Below, in pieces: positions 36,370-47,108 of a DNA stretch of 64,000 bases. Position numbers and translations under genes: made by a program. How positions within the stretch are numbered: the first letter of the stretch is position 1; every line of letters starts with the position of its first letter. Below the pieces are notes generated by a model that made no database searches, had not been told where the DNA came from, and was given only the letters and a program-made list of their open reading frames with translations. Source of the DNA: Shewanella xiamenensis (lineage in GTDB: Bacteria; Pseudomonadota; Gammaproteobacteria; Enterobacterales; Shewanellaceae). Where the stretch lies: NCBI RefSeq assembly GCF_014647135.1, contig NZ_BMOP01000010.1, positions 81,178 to 145,177 of the forward strand, given 5' to 3'.

Positions 36370-37194
36370 TTAATCGACGATACGTAACAGTTCGTTGATC
36401 CCCACTTTGCCGCGGGTTTTTGCATCCACTTTCTTGACGATAATCGCAGCGTATAGGCTGTATTTGCCACATGCTGAGGGCAGGTTACCGGATACGACTA
36501 CAGAGCCAGCTGGTACGCGGCCATAGTGGATTTCGCCCGTTTCACGGTCATAAATACGGGTACTTTGGCCGATATAAACGCCCATGGATATCACCGAGCC
36601 TTCTTCTACCACAACGCCTTCGACAATTTCAGAGCGCGCACCGATAAAGCAGTTATCTTCGATAATAGTCGGGCCAGCTTGCAGCGGCTCCAATACGCCA
36701 CCAATGCCTACACCACCCGATAAATGCACGTTTTTACCAATTTGCGCGCATGAGCCCACAGTCGCCCAAGTGTCAACCATGGTCCCTTCGTCAACGTAGG
36801 CGCCAAGGTTCACGTAAGAGGGCATTAACACAGTGTTTTTACCGATAAAAGAGCCTTTACGAACAGTGGCTGAAGGCACCACGCGGATGGCTTCGGCTTT
36901 AAAGCGGGCCTCGTCATACTCGGCAAACTTTAACGGCACTTTGTCAAAATATTTGGTTTCGGCGCCATCGATAACTGCGTTATCAAAAATACGGAATGAC
37001 AGTAACACCGCCTTTTTCAACCATTGATGAACATGCCATTGGCCGTCGATTTTTTCAGCGACGCGCAGTTCACCCTTGTCGAGCATATTGATGACATGTT
37101 GCACATCGTTACGCACGCTTGCGTCAACAGTGCTTGGTGTGATGTCGGCACGCGCTTCAAAAGCGGCCTCAATACGTTGGCGTAAAGCCTCCAT
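36370..37194 (-). CDS. dapD: 2,3,4,5-tetrahydropyridine-2,6-dicarboxylate N-succinyltransferase
   Basis: DapD succinylates tetrahydrodipicolinate in the lysine/diaminopimelate pathway. The 274-residue length is typical. The left-handed beta-helix hexapeptide repeats are visible in the segment from [18 protein letters not shown] to [15 protein letters not shown]. An N-terminal helical region carries [20 protein letters not shown]. It is the last gene of map-glnD-dapD on the minus strand, a conserved gammaproteobacterial group, 18 bp after glnD. Confidence 0.96.
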   Translation of the reverse strand: MEALRQRIEAAFEARADITPSTVDASVRNDVQHVINMLDKGELRVAEKIDGQWHVHQWLKKAVLLSFRIFDNAVIDGAETKYFDKVPLKFAEYDEARFKAEAIRVVPSATVRKGSFIGKNTVLMPSYVNLGAYVDEGTMVDTWATVGSCAQIGKNVHLSGGVGIGGVLEPLQAGPTIIEDNCFIGARSEIVEGVVVEEGSVISMGVYIGQSTRIYDRETGEIHYGRVPAGSVVVSGNLPSACGKYSLYAAIIVKKVDAKTRGKVGINELLRIVD

Positions 37195-37212
37195 TTACTT
37201 CTCCCGTTGTGG

Positions 37213-39798
37213 TTAATTGGTTGACTCTGTGTTGATGGCGCTCAGTGCGCTAATCAAGGCTTCCTTGAGCGTATGCTCTTGGGTTTCATTGAGTTGCAAG
37301 CCGTCATTGGTTTGCAAAATAAAAAAGTCTTCCGCTCGCTCGCCGATGGTGGTGATCTTGGCGGAGAGCAAAGTCGTGTTGCAACGATAAAAAATATCGC
37401 CCACTTTAGCTAATAATCCCGGTGTATCCAAGGCGATAAGCTCCATCATACTTGTACCATGACGGTTACTCTCAAGGAAACTCACTTGGGTGGGAACATT
37501 AAAAGGTTTCATCTTGCGTGACAGTTTTCTAAAGCGTGGCAGTTTAGGGTTATCACTGACGAGCGCTTTTTCAAGGGCTTTACGGATACTTTGTATGCGC
37601 GAGAGTTGGCTGACGGGCTCGCCGTCTTGCTCGAGGATAACAAAGGTGTCGAGCGCGTAATTATCTTTTGATGTCATGATGTTAGCGTCGTGGACGTTAA
37701 TGTTTTTATTATCAAGCACCGCCATTACGGTAGCAAATAACTTAGGTCTGTCCTGACAATAAACAAACAGCTCTGTGCCGCCGCGGGTCGTGTGTTTGGA
37801 CACCAGCACTAAGGGCTCATCTAACTGCTTATGCTTGAGGATGGCCTCAGCATGCCAAGCGACTTGATTGGGCTGGTGGCGCAAAAAGTAGTCGGCCTTA
37901 AAGCGTTGCCAAAGGGTATCTAAATCTTTTTCTTTAATGCCGCGCCGCAGTAGTTCTTTTTTCGCCTTGGCTTGGTATTCGCGTACTCGGGCCCGAATAT
38001 CAACGGGCTTTTCTTTGCCGCGAGCGAGCACCCTTTGGGTTGAAAAATATAAGTCGCGCAGCAGTGAGCCTTTCCAGTTATTCCAGGTCTTTTCGTTGGT
38101 GGCGCAGATATCGGCCACGGTTAAACAGTACAAATAACTTAAATGCACCGCATCGCGCACCTTGCTGGCAAAGTCGGCCACCACATCGGGGTCGGAAATA
38201 TCGCGGCGCTGGGCGGTTACCGACATTACCAAGTGATTTTCAACTAACCAAGCGACTAGGCGGCCATCGTGGTCGTTCAAGCCATGAAGCTTACAGAAGG
38301 CGAGGGCATCGCTTGAGCCAAGCTTGCTGTGATCGCCGCCGCGGCCCTTGGCGATATCATGGAAAATTGCGCCGAGTACCAACAAACCTTTTTTCGGTAA
38401 CTGATTGATAAGCACTGAGCCTAAAGGAAACTCTTCTTTCTGTTCTGGCTGCGAGAAGCGCTCGATATTGAGGAGCAATCTGTGGGTGTGTTCATCCACC
38501 GTATAGGCGTGGAACAGGTCAAACTGCATTTGGCCCTCGATATTGCGCCACGCAGGTAAATAAGCCGAGAGCACCCCGTGTTTATGCATCAGCGATAAGG
38601 CTGCAATACCGCGTGGATGTTTTAAGATCTCCATAAAGGCTTGGCGGCACTGAGGATTTTCTTGCAAGGGTTGCTGCTGTGCTCGGCGTGCACGCCTCAG
38701 TGAGCGTAGGGTAGGCGCATAAATGCCTTTAATATTAGAGTTTTTCGCGACATGGACAAACAAACGTACAATTTCTTCACCGCTGTCGAATAAATCGTCA
38801 CTTAGGGCCTCGATAAAGGCACCACGGCGCTGATAGTTATTGTCAATCGCTTGAATTTCTAAAGCTTTCGTTTGACCAAGAGTTGCCCGCTTAAACAGTT
38901 GCAGCAGCATTTCGTTGAGTTCCATCACGCGGCGCACCGTGCGATAGTAACGTTTCATCATCTGCTCAACAGCAAGTTGGGTCGCGTCTTCGTATCCCAT
39001 CAACTCAGCCACTTGGCGCTGGACATCGAACAGCAGGCGGTTTTCATCACGCCCGACAGTCATGTGCAGGGCAAAACGCAACTTCCACAGAAAGTGCTGA
39101 CACTCGAGCAGCTCTTCTAATTCGGCGGGTTCTAAAAATTCGTATTGCACCAGTTCTTCTAAGCGTGAGGCGCCAAAGTGGCGCATGGCAACCCAGGCGA
39201 TGGTTTGAATGTCCCGAAGGCCACCAGGGCAACTTTTGATATTGGGCTCAAGATCGAAGGCACTCGCCTTGGCATGGCGGGCCGTTTGTTCATCGCGCTT
39301 AGCGATAAAGAACTGACTGGAGGTCCAAAAATCGCTTTGACGAATGGCATCGTAGAGCTGGTCAAACAGACTTTCAGGCCCTGAAAGCAAGCGCGCTTCA
39401 AGCAAATTAGTGGCGATGGTAATGTCGTCTCGCCCAAGGCGTAGCGTATCATCAAGGGTGCGGACGCTATGACCAATCTCAAGACTAGCATCCCACAAAA
39501 AGGCGATAAACTCGCTGAGCGCGGCTTCCGCTACCGCAGCTAACTCGCCCTCGAAGAGGAATAGCAAATCGACATCAGAGTGCGGATGTAACTCTCCGCG
39601 ACCATAGCCACCAACGGCAATCAGGGCGATGGGGTATTGATCTAGGCCGTGTTGCAACCACGCCTGTTTTATAAGGGAGTCGACAAACTGACAGCGCTGA
39701 GTCACTAGCTCTTCAATCGGGGTTTTGGCTTTGAACCTTGCTAAAAGCGTTTGATTCTGTTCGATTAATGATTGTTTAGCTAGCAGCGCTGTATTCAT
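37213..39798 (-). CDS. glnD: Bifunctional PII uridylyltransferase/uridylyl-removing enzyme GlnD
   Basis: GlnD senses glutamine and adds or removes UMP on PII proteins (GlnB/GlnK), setting nitrogen status. The 861-residue protein has an N-terminal nucleotidyltransferase with [17 protein letters not shown] (Asp75/Asp77). A central HD domain has [13 protein letters not shown]. Two C-terminal ACT domains (about 680-750 and 790-860) include [19 protein letters not shown]. Length and order are as usual for the family. It lies between map and dapD. Confidence 0.96.
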   Translation of the reverse strand: MNTALLAKQSLIEQNQTLLARFKAKTPIEELVTQRCQFVDSLIKQAWLQHGLDQYPIALIAVGGYGRGELHPHSDVDLLFLFEGELAAVAEAALSEFIAFLWDASLEIGHSVRTLDDTLRLGRDDITIATNLLEARLLSGPESLFDQLYDAIRQSDFWTSSQFFIAKRDEQTARHAKASAFDLEPNIKSCPGGLRDIQTIAWVAMRHFGASRLEELVQYEFLEPAELEELLECQHFLWKLRFALHMTVGRDENRLLFDVQRQVAELMGYEDATQLAVEQMMKRYYRTVRRVMELNEMLLQLFKRATLGQTKALEIQAIDNNYQRRGAFIEALSDDLFDSGEEIVRLFVHVAKNSNIKGIYAPTLRSLRRARRAQQQPLQENPQCRQAFMEILKHPRGIAALSLMHKHGVLSAYLPAWRNIEGQMQFDLFHAYTVDEHTHRLLLNIERFSQPEQKEEFPLGSVLINQLPKKGLLVLGAIFHDIAKGRGGDHSKLGSSDALAFCKLHGLNDHDGRLVAWLVENHLVMSVTAQRRDISDPDVVADFASKVRDAVHLSYLYCLTVADICATNEKTWNNWKGSLLRDLYFSTQRVLARGKEKPVDIRARVREYQAKAKKELLRRGIKEKDLDTLWQRFKADYFLRHQPNQVAWHAEAILKHKQLDEPLVLVSKHTTRGGTELFVYCQDRPKLFATVMAVLDNKNINVHDANIMTSKDNYALDTFVILEQDGEPVSQLSRIQSIRKALEKALVSDNPKLPRFRKLSRKMKPFNVPTQVSFLESNRHGTSMMELIALDTPGLLAKVGDIFYRCNTTLLSAKITTIGERAEDFFILQTNDGLQLNETQEHTLKEALISALSAINTESTN

Positions 39799-39831
39799 CG
39801 AGTCCCTTGTTTGGATGCGTTAAAATATTTG

Positions 39832-39866
39832 CTACCCACCAAGTTCCAATATGACCTGGTGGATAG
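39832..39866 (-). terminator. Possible terminator after map
   Basis: A 10-bp stem CTATCCACCA/TGGTGGGTAG with one G-U pair, followed on the minus strand by CAAATATTTT. It lies between map and glnD and may separate them partly. Confidence 0.45.
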
Positions 39867-39880
39867 TTTAACAATTGTCA

Positions 39881-40678
39881 TTAGTGATTTATGATCCGCG
39901 GAAAATCTTCCTCATCGCGCAGCGTCAGCACTTCAACACCGGTTTCGGTCACTAATAATGTGTGTTCCCACTGGGCTGAGTTTTTACCATCGGAAGTGGT
40001 CACCGTCCAATTATCATCGCGATCTAGCACAGTGGTGTGTCGACCCGCGTTGATCATCGGTTCAATGGTAAAGCACATACCTGGGCGTAAAATGGTGTTG
40101 TCACCATTACGGTAATGCATCACTTGGGGTTCTTCATGGAAACCCGAGCCAATACCGTGGCCACAATAATCTTGCACGATGGAATATTTCTCAAGGCCTG
40201 TTTTGCTTGCTTTGATGAATTTTTCGATAGTATTGCCAATTTCACCCAGTTTTAAACCTGGACGCACCTTGCGAATGGCTAAATACAGGCTTTCTTGCGC
40301 GATGCGGCACAGGCGTTTGTCCTTCGGGCTGACTTCACCGATTAAGAACATTTTAGAGGTATCGCCGTGGTAACCGTCTTTAATGACGGTGATATCGATA
40401 TTGAGAATATCGCCATCCTTGAGAACGCGATCGCTCGGAATACCGTGGCAAATGACGTTGTTTAACGAAGTACAAATCGACTTAGGAAAACCATGGTAGT
40501 TGAGCGGGGCAGAAATCGCGCCTTGCTCTTCGGTATATTTGGCGCAGATATCGTTTAATTCATTAGTGGTGACCCCCGCCTTAACATAAGGGGCGATCAT
40601 TTCTAATACTTGTGCAGCCAGTTTACCTGCCGCGCGCATTTTCTCGATTTCTTCTGCTGTCTTAATGACTATACTCAT
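39881..40678 (-). CDS. map: Methionine aminopeptidase, type I
   Basis: Map removes the initiator methionine from new proteins, using two metal ions. The 265-residue protein has the family's metal-binding residues: the two Asp in ILNIDITVIKDGYHGDTSK, His in YCGHGIGSGFHEEP, Glu in FTIEPMINAG and Glu in QWEHTLLV. It is divergent from rpsB, as in E. coli, and is the first gene of the map-glnD-dapD group. Confidence 0.97.
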   Translation of the reverse strand: MSIVIKTAEEIEKMRAAGKLAAQVLEMIAPYVKAGVTTNELNDICAKYTEEQGAISAPLNYHGFPKSICTSLNNVICHGIPSDRVLKDGDILNIDITVIKDGYHGDTSKMFLIGEVSPKDKRLCRIAQESLYLAIRKVRPGLKLGEIGNTIEKFIKASKTGLEKYSIVQDYCGHGIGSGFHEEPQVMHYRNGDNTILRPGMCFTIEPMINAGRHTTVLDRDDNWTVTTSDGKNSAQWEHTLLVTETGVEVLTLRDEEDFPRIINH

Positions 40679-40734
40679 TGCGTTTTCTCTTGTGTCTTCG
40701 GTGTCTATTGGCGCGATGAACCTAATGCAAAAAT

Positions 40735-40763
40735 TTGTGCTTTAGGGCTATTTATGATATAAA
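40735..40763 (+). promoter_or_regulatory. Promoter of the rpsB-tsf operon
   Basis: TTGTGC at 40735-40740 and TATAAA at 40758-40763 have a 17-bp spacer. A GC-rich discriminator (GCGCGCC) follows, a usual sign of stringent control of ribosomal protein promoters. The predicted start is near 40771. Confidence 0.65.
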
Positions 40764-40770
40764 GCGCGCC

Positions 40771-40987
40771 GTTATGTTTAAGTCTTGATGAATTACCCAA
40801 GCTCAGCTTTATCTGCTTTTGGGCGATAGCAAAACTAAAGATGGCGGCCATTATACATGGCAATTTATCTAAATACTAAATCACACACGTGTCGACACAT
40901 TCTTCGGGGTGCCCTCAGCTGTTAACTGCGGGGTCGAAGACATGGGATACGTGGAGGTCTAACCCCCTAAATTTTAAGGTAATAGAA
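40771..40987 (+). promoter_or_regulatory. 5' leader of rpsB, candidate S2 autoregulatory RNA
   Basis: A roughly 217-nt untranslated leader precedes rpsB. The part at 40905-40967 is structured: GGGGT at 40906-40910 can pair with ACCCC at 40962-40966, enclosing GGTCGAAGACATGGGATACG. E. coli rpsB-tsf is known to be autoregulated by S2 acting on such a leader; here the match is inferred from position and foldability. Confidence 0.6.
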
Positions 40988-41716
40988 ATGACTACAGTTT
41001 CAATGCGCGATATGCTCCAGGCCGGTGTCCACTTCGGTCACCAAACCCGTTACTGGAACCCAAAAATGAAGCCATTCATTTTCGGTGCTCGCAACGGCGT
41101 TCACATCATCAACCTTGAGCATACTGTGCCAATGTTCAATGAAGCACTGGCTTTCATCAGCAACGTTGCTTCAAAGAAAGGTAAAGTATTATTCGTTGGT
41201 ACTAAACGTGCTGCTGGCGAAGCGATCAAAGAAGCTGCTATTTCTTGTGATCAGTACTATGTTGATCACCGTTGGTTAGGCGGTATGCTGACTAACTGGA
41301 AAACCGTTCGTCAGTCAATCAAACGTCTGAAAGAACTGGAAAGCCAATCAGTAGATGGTACTTTCGACAAGCTGACCAAAAAAGAAGCGCTGATGCGTAC
41401 TCGTGAGCTTGAAAAGCTGGAAAAATCTTTAGGCGGTATTAAGAACATGGGCGGCCTGCCAGACGTATTATTCGTTATCGGCGCTGACCACGAGCATATC
41501 GCTATTAAAGAAGCTAACAACCTGGGTATCCCTGTTGTTGCAGTTGTTGATACTAACTCTGCGCCAGATGGTGTTAACTACATCGTTCCTGGTAACGACG
41601 ACGCGATGCGTGCTATTCGCCTGTACACTACTTCTGTTGCTGCAGCAGCTAACGCTGGCCGTGGTCAAGATTTAGCTGTTCAAGCTGAGCAAGACGGTTT
41701 CGTAGAAGCCGAATAA
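40988..41716 (+). CDS. rpsB: 30S ribosomal protein S2
   Basis: Ribosomal protein S2, 242 residues, part of the 30S head region. The N-terminus [20 protein letters not shown] and the [15 protein letters not shown] segment are diagnostic. An open frame runs 33 codons upstream, but the true start is the ATG at 40988. Codon use is strongly biased (GGT, CGT, GTT), typical of highly expressed genes. It is followed by a terminator and then tsf, so tsf expression is likely reduced or attenuated. Confidence 0.98.
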   Translation: MTTVSMRDMLQAGVHFGHQTRYWNPKMKPFIFGARNGVHIINLEHTVPMFNEALAFISNVASKKGKVLFVGTKRAAGEAIKEAAISCDQYYVDHRWLGGMLTNWKTVRQSIKRLKELESQSVDGTFDKLTKKEALMRTRELEKLEKSLGGIKNMGGLPDVLFVIGADHEHIAIKEANNLGIPVVAVVDTNSAPDGVNYIVPGNDDAMRAIRLYTTSVAAAANAGRGQDLAVQAEQDGFVEAE

Positions 41717-41769
41717 TAATAAGGCGGGATGAGTTTCATCACCCTTATTAACCAAGATTTTGATTGGTT

Positions 41770-41796
41770 AACAGGGGCCATTCGGCCCCTGTTTTA
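41770..41796 (+). terminator. Terminator/attenuator between rpsB and tsf
   Basis: A 10-bp stem AACAGGGGCC/GGCCCCTGTT with a 4-nt loop, followed by TTTATA. It may allow partial read-through into tsf. Confidence 0.7.
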
Positions 41797-41835
41797 TATC
41801 TGCAAATTAGTCGATTTTTTAGAGAGGATTTAACA

Positions 41836-42687
41836 ATGGCAATTTCTGCTGCCCAAGTTAAAGAACTGCGCGAGCGTACTGGCGCAGGCATGATGGATTG
41901 TAAAAAAGCGTTAGAAGAAACCAACGGCGACATGGAGTTAGCAATTGACAACATGCGTAAGTCTGGTGCTGCTAAAGCTGCTAAGAAAGCAGGTAACATC
42001 GCTGCTGACGGTACTATCCTGATCAAAAACGGTGAAGGTTTCGCAGTACTGTTAGAAGTAAACTGCCAAACTGACTTCGTTGCTAAAGATGCAAACTTCT
42101 TAGGTTTTGCTAACGCTGTTTTAGACGTTGCTGCAGCGTCTAAAGTGACTTTAGAAGACTTAAAAGCCCAATTTGAAGAAGCCCGTGTTGCGCTAGTTGC
42201 TAAAATCGGTGAAAACATCAACGTTCGTCGCGTTGAGTACATCGACGGCACTAAATTAGCTTCTTACCGCCACGGTGAGCGTATCGGTGTAGTGGTAACC
42301 GGTGACGCTGATGACGAAACTCTGAAGCACCTCGCAATGCACGTTGCCGCTTCTAAGCCAGAATACGTTAACCCAGAAGACGTTCCAGCTGACGTAGTCG
42401 CTCGTGAACAAGCTCTGCAAATCGAAATCTCTATGAATGAAGGCAAACCTGCTGAAATCGCAGAGAAAATGGTTGTTGGTCGTATGAAGAAGTTTACTGG
42501 TGAGATTTCTCTGACTGGTCAAGCTTACATCATGGAACCAAAGAAAACTGTTGGCGAATTCTTGAAAGAGAAAGGCGCGAAAGTCACTAACTTCATTCGT
42601 TTAGAAGTGGGTGAAGGTATTGAGAAGAAAGAAGAAGATTTCGCAGCTGAAGTTGCTGCTCAAATCGCTGCTTCTAAAAAGGCTTAA
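41836..42687 (+). CDS. tsf: Elongation factor Ts
   Basis: EF-Ts exchanges GDP for GTP on EF-Tu. The 283-residue protein begins [20 protein letters not shown], the diagnostic UBA-like N-terminus, and contains [11 protein letters not shown] of the core domain. The ATG at 41836 is preceded by AGAGAGGA about 7 nt upstream; the open frame starts earlier but overlaps the terminator. Codon bias is as strong as in rpsB. Confidence 0.98.
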   Translation: MAISAAQVKELRERTGAGMMDCKKALEETNGDMELAIDNMRKSGAAKAAKKAGNIAADGTILIKNGEGFAVLLEVNCQTDFVAKDANFLGFANAVLDVAAASKVTLEDLKAQFEEARVALVAKIGENINVRRVEYIDGTKLASYRHGERIGVVVTGDADDETLKHLAMHVAASKPEYVNPEDVPADVVAREQALQIEISMNEGKPAEIAEKMVVGRMKKFTGEISLTGQAYIMEPKKTVGEFLKEKGAKVTNFIRLEVGEGIEKKEEDFAAEVAAQIAASKKA

Positions 42688-42708
42688 TCGCCAACGCTAA
42701 ATACCCCC

Positions 42709-42734
42709 AAGACCGCAGCAATGGCTGCGGTCTT
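42709..42734 (+). terminator. Hairpin between tsf and pyrH
   Basis: An 11-bp perfect stem AAGACCGCAGC with an AATG loop. Only a short CTTGTT follows, so it is probably a leaky terminator or an mRNA-stabilising hairpin. Confidence 0.55.
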
Positions 42735-42757
42735 GTTATGACCAGGATATAAAAATT

Positions 42758-43486
42758 ATGAGCACCAATCCAAAACCTGCATTTAGACGCATTCTTCTAA
42801 AATTAAGTGGCGAAGCACTGATGGGCGACGAAGGCTTCGGCATCGATCCTAAAGTGTTAGATCGCATGGCTCAAGAAGTCAAAGAGCTGGTAGAGTTAGG
42901 CATTCAGGTGGGTGTGGTCATTGGTGGTGGTAATCTATTTCGCGGTGAAGGCTTAGCAAAAGCGGGCATGAATCGTGTGGTGGGCGATCACATGGGTATG
43001 CTGGCAACGGTTATGAACGGCTTGGCCATGCGTGATGCCCTGCACCGTGCCTATGTTAATGCTCGTCTGATGTCGGCTATCCCATTAAAAGGGGTGTGCG
43101 ATGACTACAATTGGGCTGAGGCGATCAGCTTATTAAAATCAGGTCGTGTGGTGATTTTTGCTGCAGGTACTGGTAACCCATTCTGCACTACCGATTCTGC
43201 TGCTTGCTTACGCGGCATTGAAATCGAAGCAGAAGTCGTGCTAAAAGGCACTAAAGTTGACGGCGTTTATTCTGACGACCCGATGAAAAATCCAGAAGCA
43301 GTGAAGTACGATGAATTAACATACACTGAAGTGCTGGATAAAGAATTAAAAGTAATGGACTTAGCAGCCTTTACGATGGCGCGTGATCATGACATGCCAA
43401 TCCTAGTATTCAACATGAACAAGCCTGGTGCCCTGCGCCGCGTGGTCATGGGTGAAGAAGAAGGCACAATGATCAAAGCGAAATAA
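42758..43486 (+). CDS. pyrH: Uridylate kinase
   Basis: PyrH phosphorylates UMP to UDP in pyrimidine nucleotide synthesis. The 242-residue amino-acid-kinase-fold protein has the ATP-binding [14 protein letters not shown], the [12 protein letters not shown] loop and [13 protein letters not shown]. Order rpsB-tsf-pyrH-frr is conserved across gammaproteobacteria. Confidence 0.97.
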
Positions 43487-43516
43487 GTTATTCAATGACC
43501 AAGAAGGACATTTAAC

Positions 43517-44074
43517 GTGATTGCAGATATTAAAAAAGATGCTCAAGAGCGCATGGGTAAATGCGTTGACGCGACTAAAAATCAAATGGCTAAAGTACGT
43601 ACTGGTCGTGCACACCCAAGCTTACTGGACTCAATCCAAGTATCTTACTACGGTACTATGACACCGCTTAACCAAGTGGCAAACGTGGGCGTTGAAGATG
43701 CGCGTACTTTGTCAGTAACCGTATTTGACCGCAGCGCAATCCAAGCGGTTGAGAAAGCCATCATGAGCTCTGATTTAGGTTTAAACCCTATGTCAGCGGG
43801 TGCGACATTACGTATTCCATTACCTGCGCTGACGGAAGAGCGTCGTAAAGACTTTATCAAAGTAGTACGTGCAGAGGCCGAAGGTGGTCGTGTGGCGATT
43901 CGTAACGTACGTCGCGATGCGATTTCTGATGTGAAGAAACTCGAAAAAGCTAAAGAATGCACTGAAGATGATGTTCGTCGCTTCGAAGAGGAAGTACAAA
44001 AGTTCACCGATGCTCACATTAAGAAGGTCGATGAGATTTTAGCGGCCAAAGAAATTGAGTTGATGGAAGTCTAA
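43517..44074 (+). CDS. frr: Ribosome recycling factor
   Basis: Ribosome recycling factor splits post-termination ribosomes together with EF-G. The 185-residue length is exact for the family. The signature region [21 protein letters not shown] is at about 27-47. The GTG start at 43517 follows AAGAAGGA. It ends before a strong terminator, so the uppS-cdsA-dxr block may have its own promoter. Confidence 0.98.
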   Translation: MIADIKKDAQERMGKCVDATKNQMAKVRTGRAHPSLLDSIQVSYYGTMTPLNQVANVGVEDARTLSVTVFDRSAIQAVEKAIMSSDLGLNPMSAGATLRIPLPALTEERRKDFIKVVRAEAEGGRVAIRNVRRDAISDVKKLEKAKECTEDDVRRFEEEVQKFTDAHIKKVDEILAAKEIELMEV

Positions 44075-44101
44075 TCTCAGGCGCTATAAGCTAGAGTTGC
44101 T

Positions 44102-44133
44102 ACGCCGTGTAGGGGTATACTACACGGCGTTTG
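44102..44133 (+). terminator. Terminator after frr
   Basis: An 11-bp perfect stem ACGCCGTGTAG with a 7-nt loop, followed by TTGTCTATTTT. Confidence 0.7.
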
Positions 44134-44156
44134 TCTATTTTAAAGGGTTGTATTAG

Positions 44157-44984
44157 ATGTCATCCACAGTGGAATTTGATCCGCAATCTAGGCCGACTGA
44201 GGCGGATGCTTGTGCTCAGACAAGCTTACCGGAGATATTACCCGAACTCGTTAAACAGTCATTACCTAAGCATGTTGCGATTATTATGGATGGTAATGGA
44301 CGTTGGGCCCAAATCCAGGGCAAGCCACGAGTGATGGGGCATAAGGCTGGGGTTAAAGCGGTGAGACGTGCGGTGAGCGCGGCCAGCCAGTTAGGGATAC
44401 AATCGCTGACGCTATTTGCGTTTTCTAGCGAAAATTGGCGTAGACCCGATAAAGAAGTCAGCTTATTGATGGAACTGTTTTTTACCGTATTGCAGCGGGA
44501 AATTAAGTTACTCGATAAAAACCAGGTCAAATTGAATATCATCGGCGATATCAGTCGCTTTTCTGCGCGTTTACAAAAGCAAATTCGTGCCGCAGAAGCG
44601 GAAACTGCGAGCAATACGGGATTGATATTGAATGTGGCGGCCAATTACGGCGGTCGTTGGGACATACTGCAAGCTGCGCAAAAGTTAGCTGAAAAGGTTG
44701 CAACTGGCGAAATGACCAGCAGTCAGTTCACTGAAGAAGCCTTGAGTGAACATTTGTGCATGCAAAATCAGAGTGAAGTTGATTTAATGATCCGTACGGG
44801 TGGGGATTACCGGATCAGCAATTTTGTACTCTGGCAGGCTGCCTATGCTGAGTTGGTGTTTTTGGACACCCTTTGGCCTGATTTTGATGAACAGGCTTTT
44901 CATGAAGCGATTGCCACGTTTGCCAGTCGCCAGCGCCGTTTTGGTTTGACCGGAAGTCAAATTGATGAGATGCGCGCATTGTAA
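44157..44984 (+). CDS. uppS: Undecaprenyl diphosphate synthase
   Basis: UppS makes the C55 lipid carrier precursor for peptidoglycan and O-antigen by cis-prenyl transfer. The 275-residue protein has the catalytic Asp45 in [11 protein letters not shown], then [11 protein letters not shown] and the C-terminal [15 protein letters not shown]. The first ~35 residues are an extension relative to E. coli UppS. It is followed by cdsA 20 bp later. Confidence 0.96.
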   Translation: MSSTVEFDPQSRPTEADACAQTSLPEILPELVKQSLPKHVAIIMDGNGRWAQIQGKPRVMGHKAGVKAVRRAVSAASQLGIQSLTLFAFSSENWRRPDKEVSLLMELFFTVLQREIKLLDKNQVKLNIIGDISRFSARLQKQIRAAEAETASNTGLILNVAANYGGRWDILQAAQKLAEKVATGEMTSSQFTEEALSEHLCMQNQSEVDLMIRTGGDYRISNFVLWQAAYAELVFLDTLWPDFDEQAFHEAIATFASRQRRFGLTGSQIDEMRAL

Positions 44985-45004
44985 AACGTCATGAGGGATT
45001 TTTT

Positions 45005-45862
45005 TTGCTAAAACAACGTATAATAACAGCAATTTGGTTGATTCCATTAGTTTTGGGAGCAATCTATTTACTCCCCGTTGAGTACTTTGCTTGGGCCTTG
45101 ATCGCCGTGTTTCTGATCGCCGCTAAGGAGTGGGGCAGGATCATCGATAGTCAATGTGATGTCACCCAATGGAGTTTTACTTGTACGGTCGGTATTTTAC
45201 TGATCGCTCTTAATTTAATTGTTCCCGCCGACACCATTTGGCTTCGGGGGCAAATTCATCCCATTTATCTTGCCGTGGTTACCATAGGTACTTTGTGGTG
45301 GATGGTGTCACTGCTGCTGGTGGTCACTTATCCTAAAAGCGCCAAATTGTGGCAAAAGAGTCCGATGCTAAAGTCCATGTTTGGACAATTGACTTTAGTA
45401 CCTTGTTTTGTGGCACTGATTGCCCTTAAATCGATTAGTTCGCAAATATCGCCTTACTATGGGGCATCGCTAGTATTATTGGTGATGTTGATCGTTTGGG
45501 CTGCGGATTCTGGGGCGTATTTTGTGGGCAAAGCTGTCGGTAAAACTAAGCTTATGCCCGCAGTTAGCCCAGCTAAAACCTTAGAGGGTTTGCTCGGTGG
45601 TTTAGTCACTACACTAATTGTTGTTGCGGGTGTTATGTATATATCCCCTGAGCAGGAGTTAGGCTTAGTGGTTGCGGTGACCATTTTTGTAGCATTGATT
45701 TCTGCCCTTGGCGATTTATCCGAGAGTATGTTTAAACGCGCTGCGTGCATTAAAGATTCGGGCACGATTTTGCCTGGACATGGCGGCGTGCTCGACCGCA
45801 TCGACAGCCTGACAGCAGCCTTGCCGGTGTTTACCCTAATCTACATTGCATTTTGGATGTAA
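45005..45862 (+). CDS. cdsA: Phosphatidate cytidylyltransferase
   Basis: CdsA makes CDP-diacylglycerol from phosphatidate and CTP, the branch point of phospholipid synthesis. The 285-residue inner-membrane protein has about eight hydrophobic segments and the C-terminal family signature ([20 protein letters not shown]). The start is TTG at 45005, after GAGGGA. It ends 4 bp before dxr. Confidence 0.95.
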   Translation: MLKQRIITAIWLIPLVLGAIYLLPVEYFAWALIAVFLIAAKEWGRIIDSQCDVTQWSFTCTVGILLIALNLIVPADTIWLRGQIHPIYLAVVTIGTLWWMVSLLLVVTYPKSAKLWQKSPMLKSMFGQLTLVPCFVALIALKSISSQISPYYGASLVLLVMLIVWAADSGAYFVGKAVGKTKLMPAVSPAKTLEGLLGGLVTTLIVVAGVMYISPEQELGLVVAVTIFVALISALGDLSESMFKRAACIKDSGTILPGHGGVLDRIDSLTAALPVFTLIYIAFWM

Positions 45863-45866
45863 CGCT

Positions 45867-47057
45867 ATGCAAAATATGGTGATTTTGGGTGCGACAGGCT
45901 CGATTGGTGCCAGTACCTTAAGTGTGATTTCGGCCAACCCTTCAGCCTATCGAGTGTATGCTTTAGTGGCGAATGCGAGTGTCGACAAGATGCTCGCCCT
46001 GTGTTTAGCCCATCGCCCGCAGGTCGCCCATATGGTCGACCCCAATGCTGCATTAGCACTCAAGACGCAATTACCCGCGGCGCTTAATATCCAAGTAACA
46101 AGTGGCGAGGATGAGCTTATTGCCTTAGTCACCTCCTCGGTGGTTGATACCGTGATGGCTGCGATTGTCGGCGCGGCGGGTTTAGTCCCGACGCTGGCTG
46201 CGGTGAAGGCGGGTAAGCGGGTATTGCTCGCCAATAAAGAGGCGCTGGTGATGTCCGGCGAGCTGTTTATTGAGGCAACGAAACGCTCTGGCGCCACGTT
46301 GTTGCCGGTTGACAGTGAACACAATGCGATTTTCCAATGCTTACCCGAAGAAGTGCAGGCTAATTTAGGGCGCTGTGATTTAGCGGCGTCAGGTATTTCC
46401 CATATTTTGCTCACCGGTTCTGGTGGTCCATTTTTAACCGCCGAGCTGTCAAGTCTTGCGGCAATGACGCCAGCACAGGCTTGCAAACATCCAAACTGGT
46501 CAATGGGTCCGAAAATCTCGGTCGACTCCGCCACTATGATGAATAAGGGCTTGGAGTTTATCGAAGCGCGCTGGTTGTTCAATACCCAAAAAGATCAACT
46601 AAAGGTGGTTATTCATCCGCAAAGTGTTATTCATTCTATGGTGCAATACCGCGATGGCAGTGTGATCGCGCAGATGGGTAACCCGGATATGCGTACGCCA
46701 ATTGCGCATTGTATGTCCTATCCGCAAAGAATTCGCTCCGGTGTTGAACCTTTGGATTTTTTCAAAGTCGGACAGTTAAGCTTTTGTGAGCCAGACTTTA
46801 ATCGCTTCCCCTGTTTGGCTTTAGCGATTGCCGCTTGTGCCCAAGGGCAAGAAGCGACTACGGTACTCAATGCGGCCAATGAAATCGCCGTGGAGGCGTT
46901 TTTACAAGGCAAGATTGGGTTTACCCATATCGCCAAGGTGAACGAAGCCTGTTTATCGTCGGTGCCTAAACGGGCGATGACCAGCATCGAAGATATCATT
47001 GCCCTCGATGCACAAACACGGATATATGCCCGTGAATTACTAGCGAAATTTGCTTAG
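45867..47057 (+). CDS. dxr: 1-deoxy-D-xylulose 5-phosphate reductoisomerase
   Basis: Dxr converts DXP to MEP with NADPH in the isoprenoid pathway that feeds UppS. The 396-residue protein has an N-terminal NADPH motif [13 protein letters not shown], the metal/substrate region [18 protein letters not shown] and the [20 protein letters not shown] loop. The start is the ATG at 45867; a second ATG 9 bp later is possible. The gene order frr-uppS-cdsA-dxr-rseP is that of Pseudomonas and many gammaproteobacteria; in E. coli dxr lies between frr and uppS. Confidence 0.97.
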   Translation: MQNMVILGATGSIGASTLSVISANPSAYRVYALVANASVDKMLALCLAHRPQVAHMVDPNAALALKTQLPAALNIQVTSGEDELIALVTSSVVDTVMAAIVGAAGLVPTLAAVKAGKRVLLANKEALVMSGELFIEATKRSGATLLPVDSEHNAIFQCLPEEVQANLGRCDLAASGISHILLTGSGGPFLTAELSSLAAMTPAQACKHPNWSMGPKISVDSATMMNKGLEFIEARWLFNTQKDQLKVVIHPQSVIHSMVQYRDGSVIAQMGNPDMRTPIAHCMSYPQRIRSGVEPLDFFKVGQLSFCEPDFNRFPCLALAIAACAQGQEATTVLNAANEIAVEAFLQGKIGFTHIAKVNEACLSSVPKRAMTSIEDIIALDAQTRIYARELLAKFA

Positions 47058-47108
47058 GCCTCTTGTTGACGAGGCTTGAGTGGATTTACTGATGACGTAA
47101 GGAGTGGA

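Noticed and set aside
40905..40967. GGGGTGCC start resembling a thiamine pyrophosphate riboswitch upstream of rpsB
   Set aside because: The CTGAGA and ACCTGA elements of the TPP motif are missing, and rpsB is not a thiamine gene; an S2 leader fits better.
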